Positions 1 to 10,313 of a stretch of 64,000 bases of DNA are shown in pieces (position 1 is the stretch's first letter; every line of letters starts with the position of its first letter). The notes beneath the pieces were generated by a model. That model was not told the DNA's origin. It saw only the letters and a program-made list of their open reading frames with translations, and searched no databases. This DNA is from Haemophilus influenzae (GTDB lineage Bacteria > Pseudomonadota > Gammaproteobacteria > Enterobacterales > Pasteurellaceae), in NCBI GenBank assembly GCA_923172585.1, contig OV298644.1, positions 1,567,427 through 1,631,426 on the forward strand, given 5' to 3'. The position numbers were made by a program, and so were the translations under genes.

Positions 1-23
1 AAGGAGAGCTGAAGTAAGTTAAA

Positions 24-46
24 AAAACGCCCGAAAGGGCGTTTTT
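24..46. terminator. Rho-independent terminator before the pot region
   Basis: A perfect 9-bp GC-rich stem (AAAACGCCC / GGGCGTTTT) with a GAAA tetraloop is followed on the plus strand by a T-rich tail. It can end the plus-strand gene whose tail lies off the left edge. The A-run on the other side lets it also stop minus-strand pot transcripts leaving potD. Confidence 0.85.
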
Positions 47-100
47 ATTTAGAGGAAATATTGCACAAAATCATATTTTAATTCTTTGCTAATTGACCAA

Positions 101-1182
101 TTATTTTGCTGCTTTTAATTCTTGATAATATTGTTCATAGAATTGAATTGCATCGTCAACGTCATCTTGCCAGTGACTATTTTTTAATATATCAGCTGAC
201 GGATAAATCGCTGGATCTTCAGTGATTTCTTTTGGTAATACATTTTTCGCTTCAATATTTGAGGTTGGGTAACCGATAGCTAAGGTTAATTTTTCAGCTG
301 TTTTTTCCCTAACATGTAGTTAATCAGCTTGTGTGCGCCTTCAGAATTTTTAGCTGTTGCAGGAATTGCAAGAGTATCAACCCAAAGTACAGGACCCTCT
401 TTTGGGAATACCATATTTAAAGGTGCTTTTTCTTTTTTAGCAATACGTACCGAACCATTCCATAATTGACCCACTTCCACTTCACCTGAAATGAACGAGT
501 TAGCTGGGTTATCGGAATTGAAAGAAAGTACATTTGGACGTAATTTCAATAATTCTTCATAGGCTTGTTTGATAATGGCTGGATCTTGAGTATTTGGATC
601 TTGACCAATTTTCAATAAAGCGATGTTGAATACTTCGCGCGCATCGTCTAATAATTGAACTTTGTTTGCAAATTCAGGTTTCCATAAGTCTGCCCAAGAA
701 GTGAATTGTTCGCCTTTGTAAGTGTTGGTATTGAATGCGATACCCGGCGCACCTAAAAGTTGCGGAAGAGAGTATTTGTTACCTTTATCATAAGGTTTAT
801 TGAGCCAATCAGGATCTAATTCTTTAAGAACAGGTAATTTGCTGTGATCAAGTTCTTTTAACATTCCTTCGCGTGCCATTTTAGAAACGAAGTAGTTAGA
901 AGGTGCGATAACATCATAGCCACCAGACTCGCCTTGAGTTTTGAGTTTAGCGTACATTGTTTCGTTTGATTCTAGGCTTGAAACGATAACTTTGATGCCA
1001 GTTTCTTTAGTAAACTCATCTAAAAGACCATCTGGTACATATTCTGTCCAAGTGTAGAGATACACAGTGTCATTAGCAGCAGCCGTAGCTTTTGCAGTTT
1101 CTTGCTTAGCATCTTTATCGTTGCAAGCGGTTAAAGTTGCAGCTACGAAGCTGGCAGTAATTAAACCTGCAAATTTTTTCAT
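101..1182 (-). pseudogene. potD: Spermidine/putrescine-binding protein PotD, frameshifted near the C-terminus
   Basis: This is the substrate-binding protein of the PotABCD polyamine ABC importer. It starts at ATG 1182 after an AGGAG ribosome site. The signal ends in LTAC with Cys20, so it looks like a lipoprotein, whereas E. coli PotD is soluble. Family landmarks are visible: WTEYVPDGLL, SNETMYAKLKT, TSWADLWKPE, DDAREVF, NSDNPAN. As written the frame stops at 286 after 298 residues, just past INYMLGKK. Adding one A to the six-A run (plus-strand T 301-306) restores a PotD-like tail ending KAAK at a stop at 101-103, giving 360 residues, close to the family norm. This is either a sequencing slip or a real frameshift. 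The damaged end belongs to the closing C-terminal lobe, so the truncated protein is unlikely to bind polyamine well. Confidence 0.9.
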
Positions 1183-1239
1183 TTTTGTTTGTTCTCCTGT
1201 TAAAGAGTCGTAAAAAACCACCTGCCGAATGACAGGCAT

Positions 1240-1270
1240 AAAAAAACGCCTTGATTGTGCGTCAAGGCGT
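1240..1270 (-). terminator. Intercistronic hairpin between potC and potD
   Basis: On the minus strand a 9-bp stem ACGCCTTGA / TCAAGGCGT (arms 1262-1270 and 1246-1254) runs directly into seven Ts. It sits after potC and before potD. It should partly terminate read-through or protect the 3' end of upstream mRNA, setting potD expression apart from potABC. Confidence 0.75.
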
Positions 1271-1311
1271 ATTCTATTTTAAATTCAAAGGTTTGTGAAA
1301 CCTTTTGTTAA

Positions 1312-2082
1312 TTAATGGTTATTTTTTCGTGTAATTAGCTGGCTTAAAACGACAAGAGCTAATGAAAGCACGATCATAATCGTTGCTAAAGCATTAACTT
1401 CAGGTGTTACACCGGTTTTCACTAGAGAGAATATTCTCAATGGTAAGATTTCATAACTTACACCACTGACAAATGATGAAACCACAACATCATCTAATGA
1501 AATAGTGAAACTTAATAACCAACCAGATACAACTGCAGGTAATGCTAAAGGAAGGATAATTTTACGTAAAATAGTTACTTCGCTTGCACCTAAGTCTTTC
1601 GCCGCTTCTAACATTCTGGAATCAAAGCCATTTAAGCGAGAGAAGATAGTTACGGTCACATACGGTAAACAGAAAGTTACGTGGGCAAGTAGTAAAGACC
1701 AGAAGCCCAATGAAATACCCACAACCATAAATAATGCAAGTAAAGATACTGCCATTACAATATCTGGAGACATCATAACGATAAATAGCATACCGCTTAC
1801 TGCTTGTTTACCGCGGAATCGATAGCGATAAAGTGCGATTGCAGTTAATCCACCTACAATAGTAGCTAGGGTAGCCGCCAAAAATGCAATAGTTACCGAA
1901 TGAATCGCAGCTTGTATTAAGGTGTCGTTATTAAATAAACGCTCGTACCAGTTCCAGCTAAAACCTTTCCAACTCAAACCATAACGATCTTCGTTAAAGG
2001 AATTAGTGACTAAAATAATAATTGGGATATACAAATAAGCGTATACCACAAACATAAATGCATTACGTAGTAAACGACTCAT
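1312..2082 (-). CDS. potC: Spermidine/putrescine ABC transporter permease PotC
   Basis: Inner-membrane permease of the polyamine importer, 256 residues against about 264 in E. coli. Several hydrophobic segments are evident, starting with FMFVVYAYLYIPIIIL. The EAA coupling loop reads EAAKDLGASEVTILRKI and would contact the ATPase PotA. The ATG overlaps the potB stop by one base (TAATG), indicating translational coupling in potA-potB-potC-potD. It should pair with PotB to form the translocation channel. Confidence 0.95.
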   Translation of the reverse strand: MSRLLRNAFMFVVYAYLYIPIIILVTNSFNEDRYGLSWKGFSWNWYERLFNNDTLIQAAIHSVTIAFLAATLATIVGGLTAIALYRYRFRGKQAVSGMLFIVMMSPDIVMAVSLLALFMVVGISLGFWSLLLAHVTFCLPYVTVTIFSRLNGFDSRMLEAAKDLGASEVTILRKIILPLALPAVVSGWLLSFTISLDDVVVSSFVSGVSYEILPLRIFSLVKTGVTPEVNALATIMIVLSLALVVLSQLITRKNNH

Positions 2083-2942
2083 TATTCTAACTCCACTTTC
2101 CTATTCAATAGTTTATTCGCGCGGTAGTACACGAAAATCAACAATGCCATTAGAACAGTTAAACCAATACTGACTGCAGAACCAAATGGCCAGTTACGAG
2201 AAATTAAGAATTCGCTCTTAATTACGTTACCAACAAGCAAGACTTTTGCTCCACCGAGTAGGTCTGCTACATAAAACATTCCCATTGCTGGCAATAATAC
2301 CAATAAACAACCCGCGATAATGCCTGGCATAGTTAATGGTAAAATCACTCGGAAGAAACGTTGGAATGTATTTGCGCCTAAATCTCGTGCTGCTTCTAAT
2401 AAACGATTATCTAGTTTTTCAATGGCAGAGTAGAGTGGCAAAATCATAAATGGCAATAGTAAATAAACTAAGCCAATGATTACCGCAATTTCGGTATTCA
2501 AAATACGAATTGGCGCACTCAAAATTCCCATATCAATTAACATCGTGTTAAGTATGCCTTTCACGCCAAGAAACACTTTCATTCCATAAATACGAATTAA
2601 CGAGTTTGTCCAAAATGGTAAAACCACAAGGAACAATAAGAGCGGTCGATATTTAGGATGAATTTTACTCATCATAAAAGCAAATGGATAACCTATTAGT
2701 AAGCAAATAATGGTGGCGATGCCCGACATAGACAATGAATTCCACACAACTTGTGCATAAAGCGGATTAAACAAGTTTGTATAGTTTTCAATAGTAATTG
2801 GGAATGCATAAAAGTTGCTACCATCTCGAGTCAGAAAACTTACGGCAAGTACCAATAAGTTTGGAATCAGCACAAAGAAGATTAGCCAACTGAAGATAAT
2901 CGCAACAGTAATTTTCTGGAATTTATTATTGATTATCTTCAT
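2082..2942 (-). CDS. potB: Spermidine/putrescine ABC transporter permease PotB
   Basis: Second permease of the polyamine importer, 286 residues from ATG 2942. I chose this start because the E. coli homologue also begins just before the first membrane helix and a GGAGG lies upstream. A TTG codon at 2954 sits too close to that ribosome site. Family signatures: [21 protein letters not shown], the EAARDLGAN coupling loop, and the C-terminal KVELE shared with E. coli. The start lies inside the 3' end of potA, so the genes are translationally coupled. Confidence 0.93.
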   Translation of the reverse strand: MKIINNKFQKITVAIIFSWLIFFVLIPNLLVLAVSFLTRDGSNFYAFPITIENYTNLFNPLYAQVVWNSLSMSGIATIICLLIGYPFAFMMSKIHPKYRPLLLFLVVLPFWTNSLIRIYGMKVFLGVKGILNTMLIDMGILSAPIRILNTEIAVIIGLVYLLLPFMILPLYSAIEKLDNRLLEAARDLGANTFQRFFRVILPLTMPGIIAGCLLVLLPAMGMFYVADLLGGAKVLLVGNVIKSEFLISRNWPFGSAVSIGLTVLMALLIFVYYRANKLLNRKVELE

Positions 2943-4044
2943 CGTTGAGTACAACCTCCCAGCCTTCGTGCCATGTGATACCTACGCGTTGTCCTATGCT
3001 ATGATCCATATGTGGATCATCTTCATTAAAGAATTCACTTACAAGGACACGCATTCCGTTATGATCAAACTCTACCGTTGATTCTAATGTCATTCCTTTA
3101 TAAGTGCGGTCAATAATATGACCGATAATTGCTTTAGAATGTTCATTTTCATCTAATTCTTCAATCACAATATCTTCAGGGCGAAGGAGTACTTGAAGTT
3201 TTTGATCTTTTTCCACAGGCATATCCGTATAAATATCACAAATACGACCTTCAACATTTGCCAGTACAACTTGTTCTGATTTTCGTTCAATCACAGTGGC
3301 TTCAAATACGTTAATTTCGCCAATGAAACGAGCAACGAATAAGTTAGCTGGATCTTCATAGATTTCACGTGGAGAACCATCCTGTGCGATTTTACCTTTA
3401 CGCAATAATACAATACGATCAGACATTGTAATCGCTTCTTCTTGATCGTGGGTGACGAAAATAAAGGTAATGCCAAGCTGACGTTGTAACATTTTGAGTT
3501 CTTGTTGCATTTGTTTACGCAATTTGTAATCCAATGCAGATAAAGACTCATCAAGTAACAACACTTTTGGTTTATTTACTACGGCACGAGCGATGGCAAT
3601 ACGTTGTTGTTGTCCGCCAGAAAGTTGAGTTGGCTTACGATCCGCCATTTCTTCTAGCTGTACCATACGCAAGGCTTCTAAAACACGCGGTTTAATTTCC
3701 TCGTTTGGTACTTTTTGCATACGCAAACCGAAAGCCACGTTCTCAAAAATTGTCATATGTGGAAATAGTGCATAGCTTTGGAATACCGTATTAATATGAC
3801 GTTTTTCCGCTGGCACATTGGTGATATCTTCACCATCTAAAATAATGCTACCTGAATCCAATTCTTCTAAGCCTGCAAGTAAGCGTAAAACTGTGGTCTT
3901 ACCACAGCCTGAGGGGCCAAGAATAGTGACAAACTCACCGTTATTAATTGTAAGATTGAAATCATTAATAATGGTGCTAGAACCATAGGATTTTTTGATT
4001 GAACGAAGCTCAATAATAGGCTTGTTTTGAAGCTGATTTTCCAC
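2926..4044 (-). CDS. potA: Spermidine/putrescine ABC transporter ATPase PotA
   Basis: ATP-hydrolysing subunit that powers PotBC. With a GTG start at 4042-4044 the protein is 372 residues, in line with the family; the frame is open further upstream but that part is not PotA-like. Walker A is GPSGCGKTT (43-51), the signature is LSGGQQQ, Walker B is LLLLDES, and the H-loop is [10 protein letters not shown]-terminal regulatory TOBE-like domain follows ([14 protein letters not shown]). It is the first gene of the pot operon. Confidence 0.95.
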   Translation of the reverse strand: MENQLQNKPIIELRSIKKSYGSSTIINDFNLTINNGEFVTILGPSGCGKTTVLRLLAGLEELDSGSIILDGEDITNVPAEKRHINTVFQSYALFPHMTIFENVAFGLRMQKVPNEEIKPRVLEALRMVQLEEMADRKPTQLSGGQQQRIAIARAVVNKPKVLLLDESLSALDYKLRKQMQQELKMLQRQLGITFIFVTHDQEEAITMSDRIVLLRKGKIAQDGSPREIYEDPANLFVARFIGEINVFEATVIERKSEQVVLANVEGRICDIYTDMPVEKDQKLQVLLRPEDIVIEELDENEHSKAIIGHIIDRTYKGMTLESTVEFDHNGMRVLVSEFFNEDDPHMDHSIGQRVGITWHEGWEVVLNDEDNQ

Positions 4045-4339
4045 TAGCTTTGGTTTTCTCCCTAATTTCACCAATGATTTGGTACTGAGTAGAAATAAAA
4101 CCTGCAAGACTGCAGGGGCGACATATAAAAATAGACGCCTATGATATAGTGAATTGTTAATAATGAAAAGGACTTAATGCCTTAGAAAGTAAAAAACTGC
4201 CGTTCATAAAAATAACGAGAAATTTAACCGCACTTTCGATGAATTTTACTTCGTTAATTTTATAAATATTGTTATATATCAAGATGTTTTCTATTTTTCT
4301 CGTTAAACTAAAAAAGATATTTTTAAAAGGAGCGAGAAT
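4045..4339. other. Divergent intergenic region potA / pepT
   Basis: This 295-base gap must hold the opposed promoters of the pot operon and pepT. It contains a short hairpin CCTGCA-AGAC-TGCAGG near 4099-4114 in the pot leader and one reverse-orientation uptake signal (ACCGCACTT) around 4218. I see no credible gene. Confidence 0.5.
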
Positions 4340-5578
4340 ATGATTTCTCAAATAGATAAAACAGAACTTTTAGAACGATTTTTACATTATGTGTCTTTTC
4401 ACACCCAATCAAAACCTCATGCGAAGCATTCCCCCAGCTCAGTCGGGCAAATGAAGTTAGCCATGCAGTTGCAAAAAGAATTAATCCAACTTGGTTTGGA
4501 GAATGTTGAAGTAAGTAAATATGCAGTGGTAACAGCATTTTTACCCGCTAATGATCCTAACTTAACGAAAACCATTGGTTTAGTTGCGCATCTTGATACG
4601 TCTCCGCAATGTAGTGGTAAAAATGTACGCCCAGAAGTGATAGAAGAATATCGTGGCGGAGATATTGCATTAGGTATTGGCGAGGAATTTATTAGCCCTG
4701 TTTATTATTCTTTTATGCAAAAATTAGTCGGACAAACGCTTATTGTTACTGATGGAACCACTTTGCTTGGGGCTGACAATAAAGCGGGAATTGCAGAAAT
4801 TATGACCGCACTTTCCATTCTTCAAAAAGAGAATATTCCCCATTGCAATATTCGTGTTGCTTTTACGCCTGATGAAGAAATTGGTTTGGGAATCCATTAT
4901 TTCCCAATGGAAAAGTTTTCCTGTGATTGGGCATATACCATTGATGGGGGAGAAGTAGGGGAATTAGAATACGAAAACTTTAATGCTGCAACGGCAAAAG
5001 TGCGGTTTTTCGGGCGAAATATTCACACAGGTTATGCAAAAGGAAAAATGCTGAATGCACTGACTTTAGCTTGTGAATTTCAGCAAGTTTTTCCTGTTGA
5101 TGAAGTACCAGAAAAAACCGATGGGAAAGCGGGCTTTTATCATTTAGAAGATTTTTCTGGCGATATTGAGCAAGTAGAGCTTACCTATTTGATTCGTGAT
5201 TTTGACGAACAGAATTTCGCACAAAGAAAAGCTTTTATTAAAAATCAGGTGGAAAAATTTAATTCTAAAAAAGGTTTGAAAAAGCCTATAGAGTTAGAAA
5301 TTCAAGATAGCTACCAAAATATGTATGATGTGGTAAAAAACGTTCCTCAATCAATTGAACTTGCTGATCGTGCAATGAAAGCGGTGGGAATTAAACCAAA
5401 TCATAAGCCGATTCGAGGCGGTACAGATGGGGCATTTTTAGCCACTAAAGGTTTAGCATGCCCAAATATTTTTACTGGAGGCTATAATTTCCATAGTAAA
5501 CACGAGTTGGTTTCTTTACAAGGCATGGAAAATACTGTCCAAGTAATTATCGAAATGCTGAAATGTAAAGATTTGTAA
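4340..5578 (+). CDS. pepT: Peptidase T (tripeptide aminopeptidase)
   Basis: Cytosolic M20-family zinc aminopeptidase releasing N-terminal residues from tripeptides. It has 412 residues (E. coli PepT 408). Metal and catalytic motifs are intact: AHLDTSPQ (H84, D86), GADNKAG (bridging Asp), TPDEEIG (catalytic Glu pair), IDGGEVGELE, and the C-terminal GGYNFHSKHE. A strong ribosome site AAAAGGAG precedes ATG 4340. It is a single gene with its own terminator, and uptake signals lie within the coding region. Confidence 0.96.
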   Translation: MISQIDKTELLERFLHYVSFHTQSKPHAKHSPSSVGQMKLAMQLQKELIQLGLENVEVSKYAVVTAFLPANDPNLTKTIGLVAHLDTSPQCSGKNVRPEVIEEYRGGDIALGIGEEFISPVYYSFMQKLVGQTLIVTDGTTLLGADNKAGIAEIMTALSILQKENIPHCNIRVAFTPDEEIGLGIHYFPMEKFSCDWAYTIDGGEVGELEYENFNAATAKVRFFGRNIHTGYAKGKMLNALTLACEFQQVFPVDEVPEKTDGKAGFYHLEDFSGDIEQVELTYLIRDFDEQNFAQRKAFIKNQVEKFNSKKGLKKPIELEIQDSYQNMYDVVKNVPQSIELADRAMKAVGIKPNHKPIRGGTDGAFLATKGLACPNIFTGGYNFHSKHELVSLQGMENTVQVIIEMLKCKDL

Positions 5579-5697
5579 AGAAATGTAAAGATTTTTCTTG
5601 CTATTCTTTAGATTGCTCAATATAATGGTGGCGTTTTATCGAGATTTCTTTGATGAAGCTAAACTTTAGAGATTTTATTCATAAATTCCTTTTTAAT

Positions 5698-5724
5698 GCC
5701 CCTAATTATTTAGGGGCTTTTTTT
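5698..5724 (+). terminator. pepT terminator
   Basis: Eight-bp stem GCCCCTAA / TTAGGGGC with a four-base loop, followed by seven Ts: a canonical rho-independent terminator about 120 bases after the pepT stop. Confidence 0.9.
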
Positions 5725-5875
5725 ATCTAATTGGACAAGAAATAATAAAATAGTTAATAATCACAATTTTTAACGCTCTACAATATTTATTTCTATAGAT
5801 TTATTTACTGATTTAAAAAAAACGTTAAATTTAGTGGCTAAATTAGTTTAAAGAGATCACTGTAAATAATAGGTA

Positions 5876-6011
5876 TAAGAGTTTCCTTTATTCAGACTGA
5901 ATTTGACATTCCTATTCTAAATAGGAAACTCTTACTTTTGAGGTAATTTGTTAGATCAAATTTGATCTTAGACAAATTAAATTAATCTAACTTTATTGAG
6001 TTAGATTAATT
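5876..6011. repeat. Cluster of three inverted repeats between pepT and the Dps-like gene
   Basis: Three separate symmetric elements lie in 136 bases. The first has perfect 12-base arms TAAGAGTTTCCT (5876-5887) and AGGAAACTCTTA (5923-5934). Its right arm also pairs with TTCCTAT at 5909-5915, so two hairpins compete. The second is the 16-base palindrome AGATCAAATTTGATCT (5953-5968). The third has 12-base arms AATTAATCTAAC / GTTAGATTAATT (5980-5991, 6000-6011). The last could end the minus-strand Dps-like transcript but has no good T-run. The rest of the 5579-6046 gap shows no gene. Confidence 0.7.
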
Positions 6012-6046
6012 GCAGGTTAGTTTTCGTTAGCGTTGAAATTTATTCA

Positions 6047-6529
6047 TTAATTATGGCAAGTTTGGCAAGCTGCTTGGAACATCCATACTAATTTTTCTTG
6101 TTCTTTAATATAGTCACTCATTTGTGATGCAGTACCTTCATCATTAGCGTTATTTGCAAAAGCAAGAATTTCACGTTGTTGATCTAGTAATGTTTTTAGA
6201 CCTTGTAATGTGCCTGATAAACATTCTTGTGCCTCACTTACTGCAATATCTTCTTTAATTCGAGATATTTTTAAGTATTGGCTGTAAGCATTATTTGGTG
6301 TGTAACCTAAAGTTAAAATACGTTCAGCCACCTCATCTACTCTAGCAACTAAATTAGTATAAATTTCTTCAAATTTTGCGTGTAATGCAAAGAAGTTTAC
6401 GCCTTTAATGTTCCAGTGGTAGCCCCGTACATTAGTATAGAAAACTTGGTAGGTTGCAAGTAATTCGTTAAGTTTATCGGCTAATTCTGCTGATTGAACT
6501 TTATCTAGTCCGATTGATGTTTTTGACAT
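6047..6529 (-). CDS. dps: Dps-family ferritin-like DNA/iron protection protein
   Basis: A 160-residue Dps protein. Dps dodecamers oxidise ferrous iron with hydrogen peroxide and store it, protecting DNA. The inter-subunit ferroxidase ligands are present with correct spacing: H38 (GYHWN), H50 (FALHAKFEE), D65 and E69 (VDEVAER), matching E. coli H51, H63, D78 and E82. The lysine-rich N-terminal tail of E. coli Dps is much shorter here, so direct DNA binding is uncertain. It is monocistronic, with AAGGAAATTATT before the ATG. Confidence 0.88.
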   Translation of the reverse strand: MSKTSIGLDKVQSAELADKLNELLATYQVFYTNVRGYHWNIKGVNFFALHAKFEEIYTNLVARVDEVAERILTLGYTPNNAYSQYLKISRIKEDIAVSEAQECLSGTLQGLKTLLDQQREILAFANNANDEGTASQMSDYIKEQEKLVWMFQAACQTCHN

Positions 6530-6690
6530 AATAATTTCCTTTTTCTAGTTGAATAATTGAGCTAATGCCCTCCCTTTGATATGGGTATTATACGTTTCTA
6601 TAATTTGAAGTGAAATTGTTCTATTCAATATAATTGATAGCCTTAGCCTTATTTGTTAAGAAATTGTAATAAATAGAAGCTATCAAATAA

Positions 6691-6704
6691 GTGATCAAGA
6701 TCAC
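6691..6704 (+). promoter_or_regulatory. Putative CRP-binding site upstream of cdd
   Basis: GTGATCAAGATCAC is a near-perfect palindrome matching the CRP consensus TGTGA-N6-TCACA, except that the leading T is A. It lies about 100 bases before cdd. Nucleoside catabolism genes including cdd are CRP-activated in enteric bacteria, so the placement makes sense. Confidence 0.65.
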
Positions 6705-6801
6705 AGTTTTAATGAATATTTAATCAAACTATCGCGGCTAAGAGTAAATTTTGATTTAATAAGTACAGTGATAATTTTTAATATTTTTTTAAGGATATGT
6801 T

Positions 6802-7680
6802 ATGCAAGAACTTATTAAGCGCACCTTGCCACAAGATGATGCACTTAATCAAGCTATTGTGAATGAACTTCGTTCACAAAATTGGGCTGGTTTTTTAAAT
6901 TATTCCCAAGTGCAGCAGCTTTGTCATAATTTTGAACTTACCCCACTAAAATTGGCTATGCACTTGTTGCCACTTGCTGCAAGTTATAGTCATACTGCTA
7001 TTTCTCATTTTAATGTGGGGGCAATTGCTATTGGCGAACAAGGGGATTTTTATTTCGGCGCAAATCAAGAATTTGCTAATTCAGCCATTCAGCAAACGAT
7101 TCACGCGGAACAAAGTGCAATTTCTCACGCTTGGTTGCGTAATGAACGCCGTATTTCAGATATGGTGGTCAATTACACGCCGTGCGGACATTGTCGTCAA
7201 TTTATGAATGAATTGCACGGTGCTGAAAAAATTTCAATTCATTTGCCGCATAGCCAAAATAATCCATTACATTCTTATTTACCGGATGCGTTTGGACCAA
7301 AAGATCTTGATATTGCAGCGCATCTTTTGGCGGAAGAAAATCATGATTTAGTTGCTGATCATCAAGATGATTTGGTTAATCAAGCTATTTTAGCGGCAAA
7401 TCAATCTCATTGTCCTTATTCAAATAGTCCGCACGGCATTGCGATTTTATTTAAAAATGGTGATGTGGTGACAGGACGTTATGCAGAAAACGCCGCATTT
7501 AATCCGAGTTTGCCAGCGTTGCAAACCGCACTTAATTTTGCGTATTTAAATGATAAAAAATTGACTGATATTGAACGAATAGTGATGGCTGAAAAAGCAT
7601 TAAAATTTAGCCATAAAACGATGGCTGAAACCTTATTATCCACATTAACTTCAGTAGAATTAGAGTATTATTCTTTGTAA
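6802..7680 (+). CDS. cdd: Cytidine deaminase
   Basis: Converts cytidine and deoxycytidine to uridine and deoxyuridine in pyrimidine salvage. It has 292 residues, the long two-domain form of E. coli (294). The zinc/catalytic motif is HAE at 101-103 with PCGHC at 127-131 (zinc cysteines 128 and 131). A degenerate second CDA-like domain follows from about residue 185 ([12 protein letters not shown]). Ribosome site AAGGATATGTT. A CRP-type site lies upstream. Confidence 0.95.
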   Translation: MQELIKRTLPQDDALNQAIVNELRSQNWAGFLNYSQVQQLCHNFELTPLKLAMHLLPLAASYSHTAISHFNVGAIAIGEQGDFYFGANQEFANSAIQQTIHAEQSAISHAWLRNERRISDMVVNYTPCGHCRQFMNELHGAEKISIHLPHSQNNPLHSYLPDAFGPKDLDIAAHLLAEENHDLVADHQDDLVNQAILAANQSHCPYSNSPHGIAILFKNGDVVTGRYAENAAFNPSLPALQTALNFAYLNDKKLTDIERIVMAEKALKFSHKTMAETLLSTLTSVELEYYSL

Positions 7681-8688
7681 ATATGAAACGCAAGTAAAAT
7701 AAAAAGGGAATAATTCCCTATTTAAAAAGTTCGCTAAAGTTAAGGCTGAGTTCTGTGATTGATAAGCTTCAATGATTTTACCGTGATCGTTTGGTTCTAA
7801 AAAATCAATTAGGATTTCATTTTCCAACCAATCAGTTTTACGCCGTTCTTCTAATGTAGTTGTCGCTACATCCACATAACGTACGTTGTTAAAGCCAACT
7901 TTTTCTAACCAATTAATTAGTACATTGACAGAGTGTATAAAATAAACATTTTTCATTTTCGCATAGCGATCTGCTGGTATAAGCACAGTATTTAGGTCGC
8001 AATCCACCACTAATGTTTCTAATACAAATTCGCCGCCTTTTACCGCTTGATTCTTCAATTGGCTTAAATGATCTAATCGGGATTTACGATCATAGAGTAC
8101 TTTCATTGAAAATACAGTTTCAAATGCCGATAATGGTTGCATTTGCTCAATACCAACTGGGATAAGACTTGCTTGTCGATCATTATTAAGCAGTTTGCGT
8201 ACAGCATCAAATTGGCAAAGGAAAAGATCGGTAGTATCAATCCCGACCACCATTTTTGCGCATTCGCATACCATTCTCCACATATGATTACCGATGCCAC
8301 ATCCCACCTCTAAAATAGTGCGATTTTTCAGTGGAGCTAAATGATGAAGAACACGATTCCATTTAAAATCTGAACGCCATTCACAATATACATGAATGCC
8401 GAAAAGATGATAAGGCCATTTTCGCGACGGCATTAATTGTTTTAAATGATGCATAATTAGTCGTTTTTCAGCTTCTGAAAGGGGAAAAGCACGGTCAGAT
8501 ATCACCGCACATTTTAGATCGACTTCATCAGCATGTAAATCAGCTATATAATCAACAATTTTGCTCCATTTCGCATCATCTAAATGAGTTTGAGTTTGGC
8601 AGTCTTTCAAATGGCATGGTAAGAACACGATCCAGTCTTATAAATTTGTACTCGCCATTTGTCGATATAAAGGGCGAAAGTAGATCAT
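7660..8688 (-). pseudogene. cmoB: Decayed cmoB (tRNA uridine 5-carboxymethoxy transferase)
   Basis: CmoB uses carboxy-S-adenosylmethionine to make cmo5U34 in tRNA. The frame begins at ATG 8688 with CmoB-like residues (FRP, TNL, DW) but codon 17 is TAA at 8638-8640, where the family has Ser. It then reads on as a recognisable but damaged CmoB. The normal stop is lost: one more A in the five-A run at 7724-7728 would restore TAG at 7718-7720. Compared with CmoB as I remember it, many invariant residues differ: GCGSGYHM became GCGIGNHM, two Gly in VGEGAK are Cys, GVLYHR became KVLYDR, and the C-terminal Arg (E. coli R315) is Ser. W, K and D ligands ([11 protein letters not shown]) survive. Function is probably lost unless another copy exists. 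Confidence 0.8.
7705..7719 (-). terminator. Terminator of the cmoB remnant
   Basis: Read on the minus strand, an AGGGA / TCCCT hairpin runs into TTTTT. It overlaps the expected cmoB stop codon, which indicates where the intact gene once ended. Confidence 0.6.
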
Positions 8689-8719
8689 TTAGCTTCCTTT
8701 TAAGCCTTTTCGGCTTTAT

Positions 8720-10198
8720 CAAAGGTATTAATAATATCTTGTTCTGGTTTATTGCAACCATTGAAATAACAATAATTGCAAGGCTGGCAAAAGCAAAGCC
8801 TGAGATCATTTCATAAAATTTAAACCAATCTGTATCAACTGCAACAATTTAATTCCAGGTAAATAATGTCACTGCGCTTAGCAAGCATACCCGCCATTGT
8901 GCCCGATGATGTCATTCGTTTCCATAAATGATAAAATTGTACAACAGGGCGAAATGCACTGCCAGTACCAGCCGAAGCTATTTTTACCATTTTGAATAAA
9001 ATTCTGATTACATGTTGCTTGAGAAGAAAATTGTAATTGTGGCAATAACTAACACCATAAGTGTGCCAAGCCATACGACCTACTTTTCGGATGCCTTAGA
9101 TCAAATAAAGCCTTTATAGTAAGCTACTGTTAATCAGCTTCAAGAAATCCGCAATTGCGCGCATAATGTTCTCATTCCAGCGGCGAAAATAGCAGAAAGT
9201 AATATGCCCACAATCCAAGCATTAAACAACAGTTTAGCAAATTCAATAAATGCTTGATCTGGTGCATTATTCACTGTGCTTGCAATAGCAGGATTGGCAA
9301 AGAACTACGCCATATCGATCAAGCCATGCCAATTGCTCATCATAAGCAAAGGACTATCAAACTCATACTAATACGAAGTGCTTTGATCAGTGACTTGACA
9401 GAATGCGCAGTCATAAAGCGTACTAAAATATGCGGTTGGCCAAAATAACCTAATCCCCAATCCGCAAGGCTTAATATACGAAGTGGAGTGGTAGAAGTAA
9501 ATAAATCCATGATTCTTTATTTACGGCAGCCTCAGCTTGTTCGAGAACTACGGAAAATTAAGCGGAATGGCGAAACTCAATAACACAAAAACAGGCGTTA
9601 AAACTAATGCAAAAATCATTAATGTGACTTGAACGGTATCTGTCAGCTTAACGCGAGAAAACATCCGATGAACGTGTAAGCAATCGTTGCCGCTGCGCCG
9701 TACTAAAGTGCGGTGGAATATTCCACAGTAAATATATTTTGGAATAATTTTGCGTCAGCCACTACACTAGAAGCACAATAAATAGTAAAAAACACTAAAC
9801 TAATACTCGCAAAAACAAGTTTTAATAATTTGTGAGATGAATCAAAACGATTGTGAATAATAATCTGAGAGAATGAGCGCAATATTATTTAATTCTGTAT
9901 AAACACGCAAACGACCAGCCACTAAAAGCCAGTTAAAATAAGCCCCGATAGTTAAACCAATAGCAATCCAGCCTTCAACTAAGCCTGATAAATATACCAC
10001 ACCAGGTAAGCACATTAAAAGTCAACCAGACATATCTGAAGCACCAGTAGACATTGCAGTAACAAAACTGCCTAAACGACATCCACCGAGAATGTAATCT
10101 GATAAATTATTCGTGTAATAATAGGCGAGTACGCCAATCAGCAACATCCCGAAAATATAAATAGCAAAAGTAATAAGACTTGGGTCAAATCCAAACAT
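8720..10198 (-). pseudogene. putP: Decayed sodium/proline symporter PutP
   Basis: PutP imports proline with sodium. From ATG 10198 a PutP N-terminus can be read (FGFDPSLITFAIYIFGMLL, then LSDYILGG and ASDMSG) until a stop where the family has Trp (SGW). Later fragments appear in shifted frames: [20 protein letters not shown] around 9400-9490, SAFRPVVQFYHLWKRM near 8930-8980, and ISGFAFASLAIIV at 8770-8809. There are several stops and frameshifts, so no transporter can be made. The broken 3' end runs into the cmoB remnant. Confidence 0.88.
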
Positions 10199-10313
10199 TT
10201 TATCAGGCCAAAATGGGTTAAAAATTTCAGAAAGGGTGCATTTTACCTAATTTCGGGCTATTATTCTATTTAGACTAAATATTTGATGAAATTGAAGAAA
10301 TTAGGAATATAAA

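Noticed and set aside
8616-8816. A plus-strand 66-codon frame over the cmoB/putP junction
   Set aside because: The minus strand here reads as the PutP C-terminus and the CmoB N-terminus; the plus-strand frame has no family support.
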